Under the pieces are notes generated by a model that worked only from the letters and a program-made list of their open reading frames with translations, searched no databases and was not told the origin of the DNA. Of a stretch of 64,000 nt of DNA, positions 10,201 through 18,272 are shown in pieces; the stretch's first letter is position 1; every line of letters begins with the position of its first letter. This DNA is from Anaerolineae bacterium. Its GTDB lineage: Bacteria; Chloroflexota; Anaerolineae; JAAYZQ01. A program made the position numbers and the translations under genes. The DNA lies in assembly GCA_016929795.1 (NCBI GenBank), contig JAFGIA010000037.1:3424-67423 (forward strand). The letters are read 5' to 3'.

Positions 10201-11087
10201 CTGACGTTCACCGTGTTTTTGACGCGGCGCGGGCAGGATGGACGGCCGTCGACTATCCTCGCCTCGCCGTCGACCATTTGTCCAGGCTGCACTGCGTTTG
10301 GGTTGAGACAGGCCTGTCGGGTCTCGATCTGGCATCGAACGTCTACTATGCGCATTCGGACGATAGCGGCGGAACGTGGTCCACAGCGCAACTGGTGGCA
10401 GAGAGCGGCTATGGCTGGCCCAAGTTGGTAACAAGTTCTACAGGCCAAGTGCACCTGCTGCTGCACGAGACGGGCGAAGCCAACGCCTGGTGGCACACGT
10501 GGTCGGAAGATGGGGGAGAAACGTGGACACGTCGAGTGCGCGTGCCGGGCTTTCGCGGCGCGTCGGGCACGACAGGTGTGACGACCGGGGGTGGGGCAAT
10601 TCACATCGTCAGCATGAGCGACGACAGCGGCAACGGCCCGGTTCTCCTTCACGCTACATGGAACGGCACGCAGTGGTCCGAACCGGAGACGACGTCTCTT
10701 GCAACGCCTGCCGGCGCGCCCGGCACCATTGCCGCGATTCGACCCGAGGCCGGCCGGCTCGACGTCATATTTCAAGGCCTGGCCGGAGCGGGCGACGACC
10801 CAGTCACGGCGATCTGGCACGTGGGGCGGGCCATCTCGACCACGGCCAGCCTCGCTGCGCCGACAAGGTTAACACCCGCCATAGCCAGCACACCGGTGCC
10901 GCCTGAGGAGACCCTAACGGTGCCGATCTCCCCCACTGCCACAATTGAGTCCGGCGTCGTAGCGCGGATGCCCGACAGCGGATCTTCCGACGTTCCGCTT
11001 CCGCTCCTGCTGGCAGGCGGGCTATCGGGACTTCTTGTAGTTGGAACACTGGGGGTACATGTCGTGCGGAGCCGGAGAAGCAGATGA
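7260..11087 (+). CDS. Large secreted BNR/sialidase-like repeat protein with C-terminal membrane anchor
   Basis: This 1275-residue protein has a signal peptide ending near LARA-GT (residue 34). Several Asp-box-like motifs follow, such as SNDAGATW (257-264), SVDEGNTW, STDGGEHW, SDDSGGTW and SEDGGETW, the hallmark of BNR beta-propellers. Residues of about 45-395 and 408-805 are two related copies of one module; the last third is a further propeller-like region. The C-terminus has MPDSG (1237-1241), a hydrophobic span and RSRRSR, which resembles a sortase-type or simple membrane anchor. I do not see the catalytic arginine set of true sialidases, so binding or scaffolding of polysaccharide is more likely. 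The ATG overlaps the asnB-like stop by four bases. Confidence 0.8.
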   Translation: MKCRRISVCVFQFCPAVCLLVAMAVATSPTLARAGTPGYQDVGAWTQPENLSQQGGASRPVITWLPNGHTRIVWWDHYAGFMMVSDGVEDDRAAKQRWSAPQAVSLLAPQADLESLDFHLIGADGTFHAMWVGLPDAESGNRALLSSRLAHNAQKWSDPTMLAASAISPAVAAGPSGELHAAYVRPNASQRERPGVYYLQSINGEGTWSAPKPVIESDYFRLVDTEESHLQVSVDGEGIVYIVWRDPRRAQLMVSESNDAGATWKEPRPYTVADEEPVHGQLVAVPGRSRALVWEGQRAEVELLAASTVGDALILSAWNGEQWLSSRHISFLFADPETGVQVTLSGLSAALAPAQEDRGTETTLMVTGVDQGGDVWVLGTETGPLEDSFVPAAPDRGSDDSQGEPALGFLTNLSQSGAATEPQIVSGAGDAVRAFWWDQFDGLTLSEGTLSFSEVVTGTETTGRWHAVWSQPQPIPLPDRKLPALITDIAGYTHAFWLGPGKNSSGQQVLKHARLTSDRTAWTFPSTVAPSAAIWRVVPGESGQLHLVYIHTQHTPSAPAGVFYRHFDLDREAWSTPVVIQESRYFRLLSTETAHLDMATKGRSIYVTWDTPGLEQLVLAYSVDEGNTWDIVTPTTAGQDHPSHGMLVQGPGDEMLLLWEGMHDGPLCFLYQTPVDEIEAGAILAGEQVLKNILACPSEHFVTKMPGQETLLVAGGGSDYLTLAAWDSEQWSDPKSLTFSFQRADGEKHLFLGQLRGAVASAPGDSKESQEERVLVVVGTDQHGDVWGVVSEQNILQMVFSPPSPWSPPVRLAETSGIPNATAISTTGADLVHVMWTQEGTLGQSEPSIYYTGGSPDVTGSGGDETAADSGLQWTPAAAVVASPEGGASQVALAAGGDHVHAAWVAGFDSEVMYSRSLAQDAYSAAGWTDPVPLPSPASVVSWPDIAVEGSKTSHVVFAVPVNEERGIYHVASTDGGEHWSDVHRVFDAARAGWTAVDYPRLAVDHLSRLHCVWVETGLSGLDLASNVYYAHSDDSGGTWSTAQLVAESGYGWPKLVTSSTGQVHLLLHETGEANAWWHTWSEDGGETWTRRVRVPGFRGASGTTGVTTGGGAIHIVSMSDDSGNGPVLLHATWNGTQWSEPETTSLATPAGAPGTIAAIRPEAGRLDVIFQGLAGAGDDPVTAIWHVGRAISTTASLAAPTRLTPAIASTPVPPEETLTVPISPTATIESGVVARMPDSGSSDVPLPLLLAGGLSGLLVVGTLGVHVVRSRRSR
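7392..9674 (+). repeat. Tandem duplication of a roughly 360-400-residue module inside the BNR protein
   Basis: The first copy starts around NLSQQGGASRP and the second around NLSQSGAATEP (from 8481). They share an ordered series of motifs: IVWWDHYAG versus AFWWDQFDG, ESDYFRLVDTE versus ESRYFRLLSTE, ALVWEGQ versus LLLWEGM, and VDQGGDVWVLG versus TDQHGDVWGVV. The second copy has an extra stretch of about 50 residues. Divergence is high, so the duplication is old. The second BNR protein, at 14635, starts with the same module type (NLSNTPQASAHPVI). Confidence 0.7.
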
Positions 11088-11131
11088 GCCACAGGTGGGC
11101 CAGACTCGTGTGGTTAGGGTATTCTATTATT

Positions 11132-11160
11132 TTGACAAGTAGTAGTTACACTGATACTAT
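11132..11160 (+). promoter_or_regulatory. Sigma-70-type promoter in front of the deacetylase-led operon
   Basis: A consensus -35 box TTGACA (11132-11137) is followed by exactly 17 bases and TACTAT (11155-11160) as the -10 box. The predicted start of transcription near 11167 falls in the 10-base palindrome CAGCCGGCTG (11161-11170). It lies in the 88-base gap between the BNR protein and the deacetylase, the widest gap between genes before 57284. The local sequence is also AT-richer than its surroundings. Only about nine bases separate the predicted start from the first ATG at 11176, so translation may be nearly leaderless. Confidence 0.72.
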
Positions 11161-11175
11161 CAGCCGGCTGCATCA

Positions 11176-12162
11176 ATGAGAGGGGTAGAACGGGTTTCAA
11201 GATCGATGCGTGCCATGATGAGACACTTCAAGCCTGTCGGGCTGGTGTTGATGTATCACCGGATCAGCAATGCGCTGCCTGATCCGCGGGGGACGAACGT
11301 CTCTCCCGTGCGCTTTCGCCAACACGTGGCATACCTGCACGACACGTGCCACCCCATGCATCTGCTCGACCTGGTTGAAGCCGCAGAGCGGGGCGACATC
11401 CCCCACCGGGCCGTCGCCGTGACCTTTGACGATGGGTACGCCAACAACCTGGATCACGCCTTGCCATGTTTGACCTCGGCTCAGGTCCCCGCGACAATAT
11501 TTGTGATCACAGAGACCATCGGCCGCGAACGAGCTTTTTGGTGGGATGATCTGGATCGCTTCTTGTTGTCGACCCAGGAGACGCCTGATCACCTGAGTCT
11601 ACTGGTTGCCAACAAGGAGTACCGGTGGTCTACCCGCTCTCTTGAGGAGCGGCAAAGAGCGCACAAGGAGCTTTCCAGAATCGTCAAGGTGTCTGGCACC
11701 GCGGACCGGGACAGCGTGACGGATGTTCTATCCACGTGGAGTGGGGGACACGACGGCTGGAGCGCCGATTGCCGTCCCCTCACTCTCAGTGAATTGAGAA
11801 GGTTGAGCGACGACGAGCTGATAACCATCAGCGCTCACACAGTCCATCACGTGCCACTCAGCTCACTTTCACCACAGCGCCAGCAAGAGGAGATGGTAGA
11901 AAGCCGCCGTGAGCTGGAAAGGATCGTCGAGAAGCCTGTCCTCGCGGTTGCCTATCCGTACGGACGAGCCCAAGACTTGACTGACGAGACGGTTGAGATT
12001 GCGAGAAAGGCCGGGTTTCGAGCCGGCTGCACTGCCATGCCGGGCCTGGTCACGTCGAAGGCGGATCGCTTCCAGCTGTGCCGGTGTGAAGTCCAAGACT
12101 GGACGATCGAGACCTTTGCAAAGTATATGGAATGGCTGTTTGTGTCAAGAGAAGGACGATGA
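11176..12162 (+). CDS. Polysaccharide deacetylase (NodB-homology, carbohydrate esterase 4-like)
   Basis: The 328-residue protein has the NodB-domain motif VTFDDGYANN (TFDDGY at 83-88, with catalytic and metal aspartates 85-86), the HTVHH metal motif, and AYPYGRAQ. It should remove acetyl groups from an N-acetylated sugar or modify a lipid-linked intermediate. There is no signal peptide, so it probably acts in the cytoplasm or at the membrane, like deacetylases tied to lipid-linked sugars. The ATG at 11176 has no Shine-Dalgarno; in-frame ATGs at 11206, 11215 and 11218 are alternatives. It is the first gene after the promoter at 11132. The acceptor sugar is unknown. Confidence 0.85.
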   Translation: MRGVERVSRSMRAMMRHFKPVGLVLMYHRISNALPDPRGTNVSPVRFRQHVAYLHDTCHPMHLLDLVEAAERGDIPHRAVAVTFDDGYANNLDHALPCLTSAQVPATIFVITETIGRERAFWWDDLDRFLLSTQETPDHLSLLVANKEYRWSTRSLEERQRAHKELSRIVKVSGTADRDSVTDVLSTWSGGHDGWSADCRPLTLSELRRLSDDELITISAHTVHHVPLSSLSPQRQQEEMVESRRELERIVEKPVLAVAYPYGRAQDLTDETVEIARKAGFRAGCTAMPGLVTSKADRFQLCRCEVQDWTIETFAKYMEWLFVSREGR

Positions 12163-12178
12163 ACAGGAGCTAGGACAA

Positions 12179-13537
12179 GTGATCAAGTTATCGCGACGCA
12201 AATTTATGGCGCTGATTGCATCGATAGCCGGTGGAGCCGGTTTGATCCAGGCCATCAGGAGAGGCTCGCCGGTGGTCTCGGACGAACTGTCGAGCTACTG
12301 GCTGCCGAACTTGACCCAAGGTTATGATGCGGAAGGCGTGGCAACGCCGACGGCGACGCGCAAGCCACCCGCCTCCAGCACACCCACAACCACGAACAGT
12401 CCATCGCCGACGGCGACGCCGACGGGGACGCGCCAGCCATCCGCCTCCAGCACACCCACAGCCACGAACAGTCCATCGCCGACGGCCACAGACACTCCGA
12501 CACCCACTGCGACGGATGACAACCCGCCTTCTTCGGCTCGAGTCGTTCACGTCCACAATCCGAACGCGACGTCGTGGAATGGACAGACCAACTTTTGGGA
12601 CTATGTGAGCCAGTCAACGGTGGATGACATGGTCGACCAGGGGATCATGGTTCTTACAGGAACCCAGTCCCTGTCGGCCGCGTGGCAGGCCATTCTACCC
12701 AACTACCAGCCGGGCCAGGGGATTGCCATCAAGGTGAATCTGAACAATGCTCCGCAATGTACAGATACGGACGCGCAGATCGACGCGCTCATGGAGCCGG
12801 TCAACGCCGTGGTGCGCGGCTTGTTGTCCATCGACGTTCAGGAAAACGACATCTGGGTCTATGAGGCCAAGCGGGCCATTCCCTACCGGTTCTCCAACGC
12901 CAGCCAGTACTCGAACATCCGATTTTTCGGCAAGGTCGCCTGCGGTTACGAGTATGCCACCTTTGCAAGCGGCGATCCAAACGCGGTGGTGATCTACTCT
13001 CCGCCTGCCGGCGTACCCCTTCCGCCGACGACGAGGATCACGGATGTGCTGATTGGCGCCACCTATCTGATCAATGTACCGATCATGAAAACACACCCAG
13101 GGCCAGGCGTCACGCTGTCGTTCAAGAACCACCTAGGCACGATCGATGCACCGGCGGGCTTGCACCCATACATTTCGTTGGCGAGAGAGTACTTTCGCAC
13201 CGACTATAATCCGATGGTAGACCTGTACAAGAACCCCCACATCCGGAGCAAGACCATCCTGACCATCGGCGACGGCCTGTTTGCAGCCAAGGACAGGAAT
13301 ACCGATCCGCCGGCGGTGTGGCAGACCTTTGGCAACGACGTTCCGAACAGCCTCTTCTTTTCCACCGATCCCGTGGCCATCGACTGCGTGATGTGTGACT
13401 TTCTCACTGCCGAGACAGGCGTGGTGCCTGAAGCGGCAGCGTACCTCGAGGTCGCGCATTCGGCCGGGCTGGGCGTCTTTGAGCGCGGCGACCCGTGGGG
13501 CAGCGGCTACGATCTGATCGAGTTTGTGCAGGTGTAG
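12179..13537 (+). CDS. Tat-exported DUF362 domain protein with PT-rich linker
   Basis: I place the start at GTG 12179 because CAGGAG lies nine bases upstream and because it puts a twin-arginine signal (LSRRKFMAL) at the N-terminus; the frame is open further upstream but overlaps the deacetylase gene. After the signal comes a Pro/Thr/Ser-rich linker encoded by two 72-bp repeats. The DUF362 domain follows, with KTHPGPGVTLSFKNHLG and STDPVAIDCV as typical motifs. DUF362 proteins are often linked to iron-sulfur or redox functions, but no ferredoxin cysteines are visible here. Export through Tat suggests folding before export, perhaps with a cofactor. The function is unknown. Confidence 0.75.
   Translation: MIKLSRRKFMALIASIAGGAGLIQAIRRGSPVVSDELSSYWLPNLTQGYDAEGVATPTATRKPPASSTPTTTNSPSPTATPTGTRQPSASSTPTATNSPSPTATDTPTPTATDDNPPSSARVVHVHNPNATSWNGQTNFWDYVSQSTVDDMVDQGIMVLTGTQSLSAAWQAILPNYQPGQGIAIKVNLNNAPQCTDTDAQIDALMEPVNAVVRGLLSIDVQENDIWVYEAKRAIPYRFSNASQYSNIRFFGKVACGYEYATFASGDPNAVVIYSPPAGVPLPPTTRITDVLIGATYLINVPIMKTHPGPGVTLSFKNHLGTIDAPAGLHPYISLAREYFRTDYNPMVDLYKNPHIRSKTILTIGDGLFAAKDRNTDPPAVWQTFGNDVPNSLFFSTDPVAIDCVMCDFLTAETGVVPEAAAYLEVAHSAGLGVFERGDPWGSGYDLIEFVQV
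12356..12499 (+). repeat. Two 72-bp tandem repeats coding for a Pro/Thr/Ser linker
   Basis: The unit 12356-12427 is repeated at 12428-12499 with few substitutions; both contain the run CCTCCAGCACACCCACA and CGAACAGTCCATCGCCGACG. The repeats keep the reading frame and lengthen the PT-rich linker between the Tat signal and the DUF362 domain. Copy number is likely to vary between strains. Confidence 0.85.
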
Positions 13538-13544
13538 TCCGGGT

Positions 13545-14642
13545 ATGATCCGGCGTCTCTCCTTGCTCGGCGGGTTATCCATTCTGGCCGTTGTCGCCAG
13601 CCACGCGGCAGGATGGGGCTTTATCGCCATGTTTTTCTGGACAGACCGCTACCGGCCTGTGACGGTGCCCAACTATGACCAGATCGGTACCCTGTCGTAC
13701 TACATCCTGGTAGCCGTGCGAAGCTGGGCATCTTTTGCCGTGGCGGCATTTCTGTTTCTTTCAGGGTTCTTTCTGGCCTATTCTGCACGCAGTGCGCAGG
13801 TCACGCTCCAATGGAAGGTGATCCTGCGGAGGATAAGAAGCCTGTTGATCCCCTACCTGATCTGGTCGTGCGCGATCCTGATACTGGACGCGATGCAGGG
13901 CAAGATTTATCCACCGGGAGAGTACGTGTGGCGCCTGGTCAGCGGCGGCGCACACCCGGCATACTATTACGTTCCGCTGATCTGTCAATTCTACTTGCTG
14001 GCACCATTCGTCGTCTCGGCAGCAAAAACACGGCCCATCCGTTTCCTCATCGCCGCGGCCGCGATTCAACTAGGTGCATTGGCACTTCGCTACCTGAGTC
14101 GTGCTGGTGAGGGCATTCCGGCACTGCACACGGCCACAGGTCTGCTGTGGCCGACGTATGCCTTCTTTTTTGCCCTTGGGCTCGTCGCCAGCTTTCACCC
14201 GGTGCGGCTGGGACAATGGATGGCGAAAAACCGGCGATTCTTGCTCGCAGGCCTGATCGTATCGGCCATCGCCACAGTGGTCGAGTCGGAGTTTGGCTTT
14301 CACGTCACAGGGGTGCGGCGCGGCACCGGGCCAGCCACCCTGTCCACGTCAGTGTACGCCATCGCCTTTGTCACTTGCTTTCTCACTTTTGACCGGGTCG
14401 CCGTTCAGTTTTCCAAGACCCTGACCCGGCTCAGCAGTATGTCGTATGGCATCTACCTCGTCCATCCGATTATCCTCGAGCTCACTGCCCGGGCAACGCA
14501 GGAGTTGGCTCCCGGCGTGCTCGAGCTCCTGGTGCCGTTCACGATCGCCCTCGTACTGATCGCCGTGGTTGTCATCTACTACTGCATGACGCTGCTTTCT
14601 CGGTCTCCTGTGAAAAGATCGTATCACTATCTGTTTGGCTAA
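13545..14642 (+). CDS. Acyltransferase family 3 membrane protein (OafA/YrhL-like)
   Basis: The 365-residue polytopic protein has about ten hydrophobic spans and the family features FLFLSGFFLAY and ILRRIRSLLIPYLIW. Near the end it has YGIYLVHPIILEL, typical of acyltransferase 3 proteins that acetylate or succinylate sugars at the membrane. The usual N-terminal RxxA histidine motif is replaced by VVASHAAGW, where the histidine is retained. The start at ATG 13545, seven bases after the previous stop, places the first span at the beginning of the protein; a frame-compatible start at 13524 overlaps the upstream gene. Together with the deacetylase it suggests exchange of acyl groups on the polymer. 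Confidence 0.83.
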   Translation: MIRRLSLLGGLSILAVVASHAAGWGFIAMFFWTDRYRPVTVPNYDQIGTLSYYILVAVRSWASFAVAAFLFLSGFFLAYSARSAQVTLQWKVILRRIRSLLIPYLIWSCAILILDAMQGKIYPPGEYVWRLVSGGAHPAYYYVPLICQFYLLAPFVVSAAKTRPIRFLIAAAAIQLGALALRYLSRAGEGIPALHTATGLLWPTYAFFFALGLVASFHPVRLGQWMAKNRRFLLAGLIVSAIATVVESEFGFHVTGVRRGTGPATLSTSVYAIAFVTCFLTFDRVAVQFSKTLTRLSSMSYGIYLVHPIILELTARATQELAPGVLELLVPFTIALVLIAVVVIYYCMTLLSRSPVKRSYHYLFG

Positions 14643-16182
14643 TCTACCTTCCGGGGTCAAACGACTCCCACCAGGCGCAGGGTCGCGCGCTGGCCTCCTT
14701 TTGATCTGCATTCTGGCGCTGTCGCTGGCAGTGCCAGGATCGACTGCCGCCCCATCCCACGCGCAGTCGAGTGGCATCACCTGGTCGCGGCCGACCAATC
14801 TGTCCAACACACCGCAAGCGTCTGCCCACCCTGTGATCGTCGCCGACGACTATGGCATCGTCCACGTGTTTTGGAGTGAGGAGGTTGGCGGATCGTCGAT
14901 GCGGCCGGGGGAAAACATCCAGAACACAGGCAACTCGATCCTCTACACGCGGTGGGATGGCCTTTACTGGACCCCACCGGTCGACGTGCTGTACGTGCCG
15001 GGCGAGGATCTCGCCGAGTGGCCAGCAGTGGCGATCGACGAGGAGAATACGATCCACGCGGTGTGGACTTCGTTTCTGAACGTATATTACAGCAGTGCAT
15101 CTGCATGGGAAGCCGACTCGGCGCGTGGGTGGCGCGAGCCGGTGGCCTTGCCCGGCCAGAGTTCTGCGATGCCGTGGAGTACGGACATTGCCGTCACAGT
15201 GGATGGTACCGTGCACGTCGCGTATGGAGTACGCGGTGACGAGCGTGCGGTGCAGTACGTCAAGTCGAAAGATGGGGGCGAGACGTGGAGCATTCCTATA
15301 CGCCTATCATTGTCGCTGGCACCACCGGAGGAGTACCTGGCCGTGATCCAAATCGTGGCGGACGATGCCGGGCGCCTGCACGCGGTGTGGCAGACAAACC
15401 AGGCGGAAGGCACAGGGCAGGGCGTGTACTATGCACGGAGTGTGAACGGCGGCGACACGTGGAGCGCCCCCACAAAGTTGGCTCGATACGATCCAGGCGA
15501 TTTTGTGACAGGCGTACCTTATCTGATTCCGGTCACTCTGTCAGAGATCCACCTGATCTATGTCGACGGCGCCGTTGTGGGCTCGCAGGGGCGCTATCAT
15601 CGCCTGTCACACGATGGTGGCAAGACGTGGAGCGCCGCCGCCCACGTGTTCGACAATATGATGGGCATGAATGGTTACGTGGCGCCGGTGATCGACGACG
15701 CCGGCGAACTGCACATGATTATCACGATGCGCACCGTAGAAACGCAGGTCACCGGGATCTACTACGCGCACTGGCTGGGTACGAGTTGGTCGCGCGTGAC
15801 CCCTGTCGACGTTTCTGTTTCGTCTGCCCACTATACGTCCGCCGCACTGCGACTCGGCAAAGAAATCCACGTGGTGTACACGCAGCTAACGGGGGGCGAG
15901 ATCTGGCACCTCAGCGGCACGATTCCGGGGATTGAGGAGCGGCAAGCCCTCTTGCCACCGACGCTGACCGCCGCGTCGCCTTCTCCCACGGAGCGGGCAC
16001 CGGCAGGCGACCTCGGGCAGCAGGAACCTGTGCCCACCTCGTTTCCGCCGAGCCTGACGCCCGCAGCGACCACGACCACGATACCCCCTCTCATCCTGGC
16101 CGTTGCTTCGTCGTTGCTCGTCGTGGGCGCAGCGGTGGCAGCGGTACAGATGCGCTCACACCTCGCCTCAAGACGGGAGTGA
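14635..16182 (+). CDS. Secreted BNR-type propeller protein with C-terminal membrane anchor
   Basis: The 515-residue protein starts at TTG 14635, overlapping the acyltransferase stop by eight bases; no other upstream start keeps the signal peptide. The hydrophobic segment LLLICILALSLAVPG is followed by a mature part beginning near HAQSSG. Asp-box motifs SKDGGETW, SVNGGDTW and SHDGGKTW recur at propeller spacing. A Pro/Thr-rich stretch then leads to a single membrane span and a short basic tail (RSHLASRRE). It is a smaller relative of the 7260 protein, without the MPDSG motif. Likely a cell-surface carbohydrate-binding propeller; enzymatic activity is not evident. Confidence 0.78.
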   Translation: MANLPSGVKRLPPGAGSRAGLLLICILALSLAVPGSTAAPSHAQSSGITWSRPTNLSNTPQASAHPVIVADDYGIVHVFWSEEVGGSSMRPGENIQNTGNSILYTRWDGLYWTPPVDVLYVPGEDLAEWPAVAIDEENTIHAVWTSFLNVYYSSASAWEADSARGWREPVALPGQSSAMPWSTDIAVTVDGTVHVAYGVRGDERAVQYVKSKDGGETWSIPIRLSLSLAPPEEYLAVIQIVADDAGRLHAVWQTNQAEGTGQGVYYARSVNGGDTWSAPTKLARYDPGDFVTGVPYLIPVTLSEIHLIYVDGAVVGSQGRYHRLSHDGGKTWSAAAHVFDNMMGMNGYVAPVIDDAGELHMIITMRTVETQVTGIYYAHWLGTSWSRVTPVDVSVSSAHYTSAALRLGKEIHVVYTQLTGGEIWHLSGTIPGIEERQALLPPTLTAASPSPTERAPAGDLGQQEPVPTSFPPSLTPAATTTTIPPLILAVASSLLVVGAAVAAVQMRSHLASRRE

Positions 16183-16197
16183 TAGGGAGTTGGAAGG

Positions 16198-16977
16198 ATG
16201 GCTTATCTGATTGGGTTGAACCGCTACCGCGACCTGCTCTGGCTGTGGACCGTCAGGGAAGTGCAGGTACGCTACAAACAGTCGCTGCTGGGGGTTGGCT
16301 GGGCCATCCTCCAGCCGCTCGCGTTGACTCTGATGTTTACCTTTGTCTTCTCTGTGCTAATCCAGATGGACACGGGCGATGTGCCCTATCCTGTGTTTGT
16401 GTATTCGGCACTCGTGCCGTGGACCTTCTTCACGACGTCGCTCAGTTTCGGCATCCCCAGCCTCGTCAACAATATGAACCTGGTGACCAAGATCTATTTT
16501 CCACGCGAGATCCTGCCGCTGGCGAGCATCGGCGCCGCTTTCGTCGACTTGATTGCGTCGGGCGTGGTACTCGCGGGCATGCTGCTTTTTTACCGCGTCT
16601 GGCCGGGCGCCCTGCTGGTGTGGATCGTGCCCCTGCTGATCCTACAGATCGTGCTGACAATCGGCGTCACGCTGTTGGGCGCGATGATCATTGTCTTTTT
16701 TCGTGACATGCGATTTGTGATCCCATTGGCGACGCAGGTGTGGATGTATGCTTCGCCAATTCTTTACCCTGCGGATATGATCCCGGATCATCTGTGGTTC
16801 TACTACTATTTGAATCCGATGGCGGGGATCGTCGACGGATACCGGCGGGTGCTGGTCCTGGGCGAGCCGCCGCAGAGCATGGCCATACTGTTGGGTACTT
16901 TCGTATCGATTGTGACGTTGGCCCTGGGCTATGCGCTCTTTAAGCGAGCCGAGCCCGTATTCGCGGACTTGATCTAG
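16198..16977 (+). CDS. wzm: ABC-2 type polysaccharide exporter permease (Wzm/TagG-like)
   Basis: The 259-residue membrane protein has six hydrophobic segments. The N-terminal cytoplasmic motif VQVRYKQSLLGVGWAILQP is diagnostic of the Wzm/RfbA/TagG permeases that move polyprenyl-linked polysaccharide across the inner membrane. GGGAGTTGGAAGG just upstream is a good ribosome site. Its stop overlaps the start of the ATPase gene by one base, so the two form a transporter. It is length-typical and intact. Confidence 0.92.
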   Translation: MAYLIGLNRYRDLLWLWTVREVQVRYKQSLLGVGWAILQPLALTLMFTFVFSVLIQMDTGDVPYPVFVYSALVPWTFFTTSLSFGIPSLVNNMNLVTKIYFPREILPLASIGAAFVDLIASGVVLAGMLLFYRVWPGALLVWIVPLLILQIVLTIGVTLLGAMIIVFFRDMRFVIPLATQVWMYASPILYPADMIPDHLWFYYYLNPMAGIVDGYRRVLVLGEPPQSMAILLGTFVSIVTLALGYALFKRAEPVFADLI

Positions 16978-18272
16978 TGGACGAAAAAGCAAGAGGAACA
17001 GTCGAATTCAATCGCGTCTGTAAACGCTACCGGCTCGGGTCGTTGGGAACGCTGCACGCCACAGTGGGCGCACTTTTTTCGCGAGACGGCGACGAGCACG
17101 ACTGGGGGCGCGAGGTGTGGGCAGTGCGGGACGTGAGTTTTTGCGTGGAGCCGGGAGACGCACTGGGCCTGATCGGTCCGAACGGGGCTGGCAAGACGAC
17201 GACGCTCAAACTGCTTTCAAACATCACCCAGCCGACGAGCGGGTCGATCACGATTCGCGGGCGCACGGCATCTCTCATCGAGCTGGGAGCCGGTTTTCAT
17301 CCAGAGTTGACGGGCAGAGAGAACATTTTTTTGAATGGTGCTATTCTCGGCCTGAAGCGGCGCGAGATCCAGAGCAAGCTGGATCGGATCATTGGCTTTT
17401 CCGGACTGGAGCGCTTTATCGACACCCCTGTCAAGCGCTACTCTTCGGGCATGTATGTCCGGCTCGGGTTCGCCGTGGCAGCGCACGTGGCGGCCGACGT
17501 GCTGTTGATCGACGAGGTACTGGCGGTAGGCGATGCCGAGTTCAGGCGCCGTTGTACCGAGCGCATGCAAGAGCTGCGCAACGGTGGAACGACGCTGCTG
17601 TTTGTATCGCACAACATGTACCAGGTACGCCGCCTTTGCGATCGTGCCCTGCTGTTGATCAATGGAGAGCCAGCCTTTCTAGGTGAGACCAGCCAGGCCA
17701 TCGCGGCGTATGAACGATCGTTCTACACGCAGGTAGCGGCAGGCGCCGACACGGGTCTCGCTCAGGCGGAAGGCCAGCCCACCGTGATCCTCTCTGACCT
17801 GGTCTTGTTGGACAGCCAGGGGCAGCCGGTGGAGCAGCTCCGGTGTGACGAGCCGCTCACGCTGCGGATCGCCTATCGGGCTTTTCAACCGATTGTCCAG
17901 CCCGTCGTGCGGGTCCGTCTCTTGCGCTCGGACAACACCGTGTGCGCCATGACCGCCTCGGCCTACCAGTCGGGCATGGCGTGGACACTCGACGGCGAAG
18001 GCGTCATAACGGCACGCTTCGATCCGATACAGCTAGCGTCGGGAAGGTACCTGGTCGATCTGCGGGTTCTCGACAGCATGGACAGCATGTTGCTGACAGC
18101 CGGCCAGTCCTCCTGGTTCGACGTGTTGGATACGAGCTTTGGGCACGAAAAGCAGCGTGGCATCTTTGTCCCGAACCTGCACTGGTCGCACGAGTCCGGG
18201 ATCCATGGCCCTGGTGGGAAGGGCCAAGATGAGCCAGTAGGAGCAGGGACATATGAGGTACACGAATCATGA
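16977..18272 (+). CDS. wzt: ABC exporter ATPase with substrate-binding C-terminal domain (Wzt/TagH-like)
   Basis: The ATPase domain has Walker A GPNGAGKTT (residues 67-75), the signature region YSSGMYVRLGFA and Walker B VLLIDEVLAVGD (Asp179, Glu180). Residues from about 260 to 400 form a beta-sandwich-like extension matching the Wzt C-terminal domain, which binds the finished or capped glycan in systems such as E. coli O9a. That suggests the polymer carries a terminal modification that is recognised before export. The start is GTG 16977, overlapping the permease stop. The domain order is normal for the family (431 residues). Confidence 0.92.
   Translation: MDEKARGTVEFNRVCKRYRLGSLGTLHATVGALFSRDGDEHDWGREVWAVRDVSFCVEPGDALGLIGPNGAGKTTTLKLLSNITQPTSGSITIRGRTASLIELGAGFHPELTGRENIFLNGAILGLKRREIQSKLDRIIGFSGLERFIDTPVKRYSSGMYVRLGFAVAAHVAADVLLIDEVLAVGDAEFRRRCTERMQELRNGGTTLLFVSHNMYQVRRLCDRALLLINGEPAFLGETSQAIAAYERSFYTQVAAGADTGLAQAEGQPTVILSDLVLLDSQGQPVEQLRCDEPLTLRIAYRAFQPIVQPVVRVRLLRSDNTVCAMTASAYQSGMAWTLDGEGVITARFDPIQLASGRYLVDLRVLDSMDSMLLTAGQSSWFDVLDTSFGHEKQRGIFVPNLHWSHESGIHGPGGKGQDEPVGAGTYEVHES

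Noticed and set aside
11088..11131. A terminator after the first BNR protein
   Set aside because: Only a five-base stem (CCACA with TGTGG) with a long loop and no T-run can be drawn.
12356..12499. Regular repeats that could be taken for a CRISPR array
   Set aside because: The two copies are directly adjacent with no spacers, keep the reading frame and encode a Pro/Thr linker.
7260..16182. The two BNR proteins as true sialidases
   Set aside because: Asp-box motifs are present, but I could not find the FRIP motif or the catalytic arginine triad and tyrosine; propeller binding proteins fit better.
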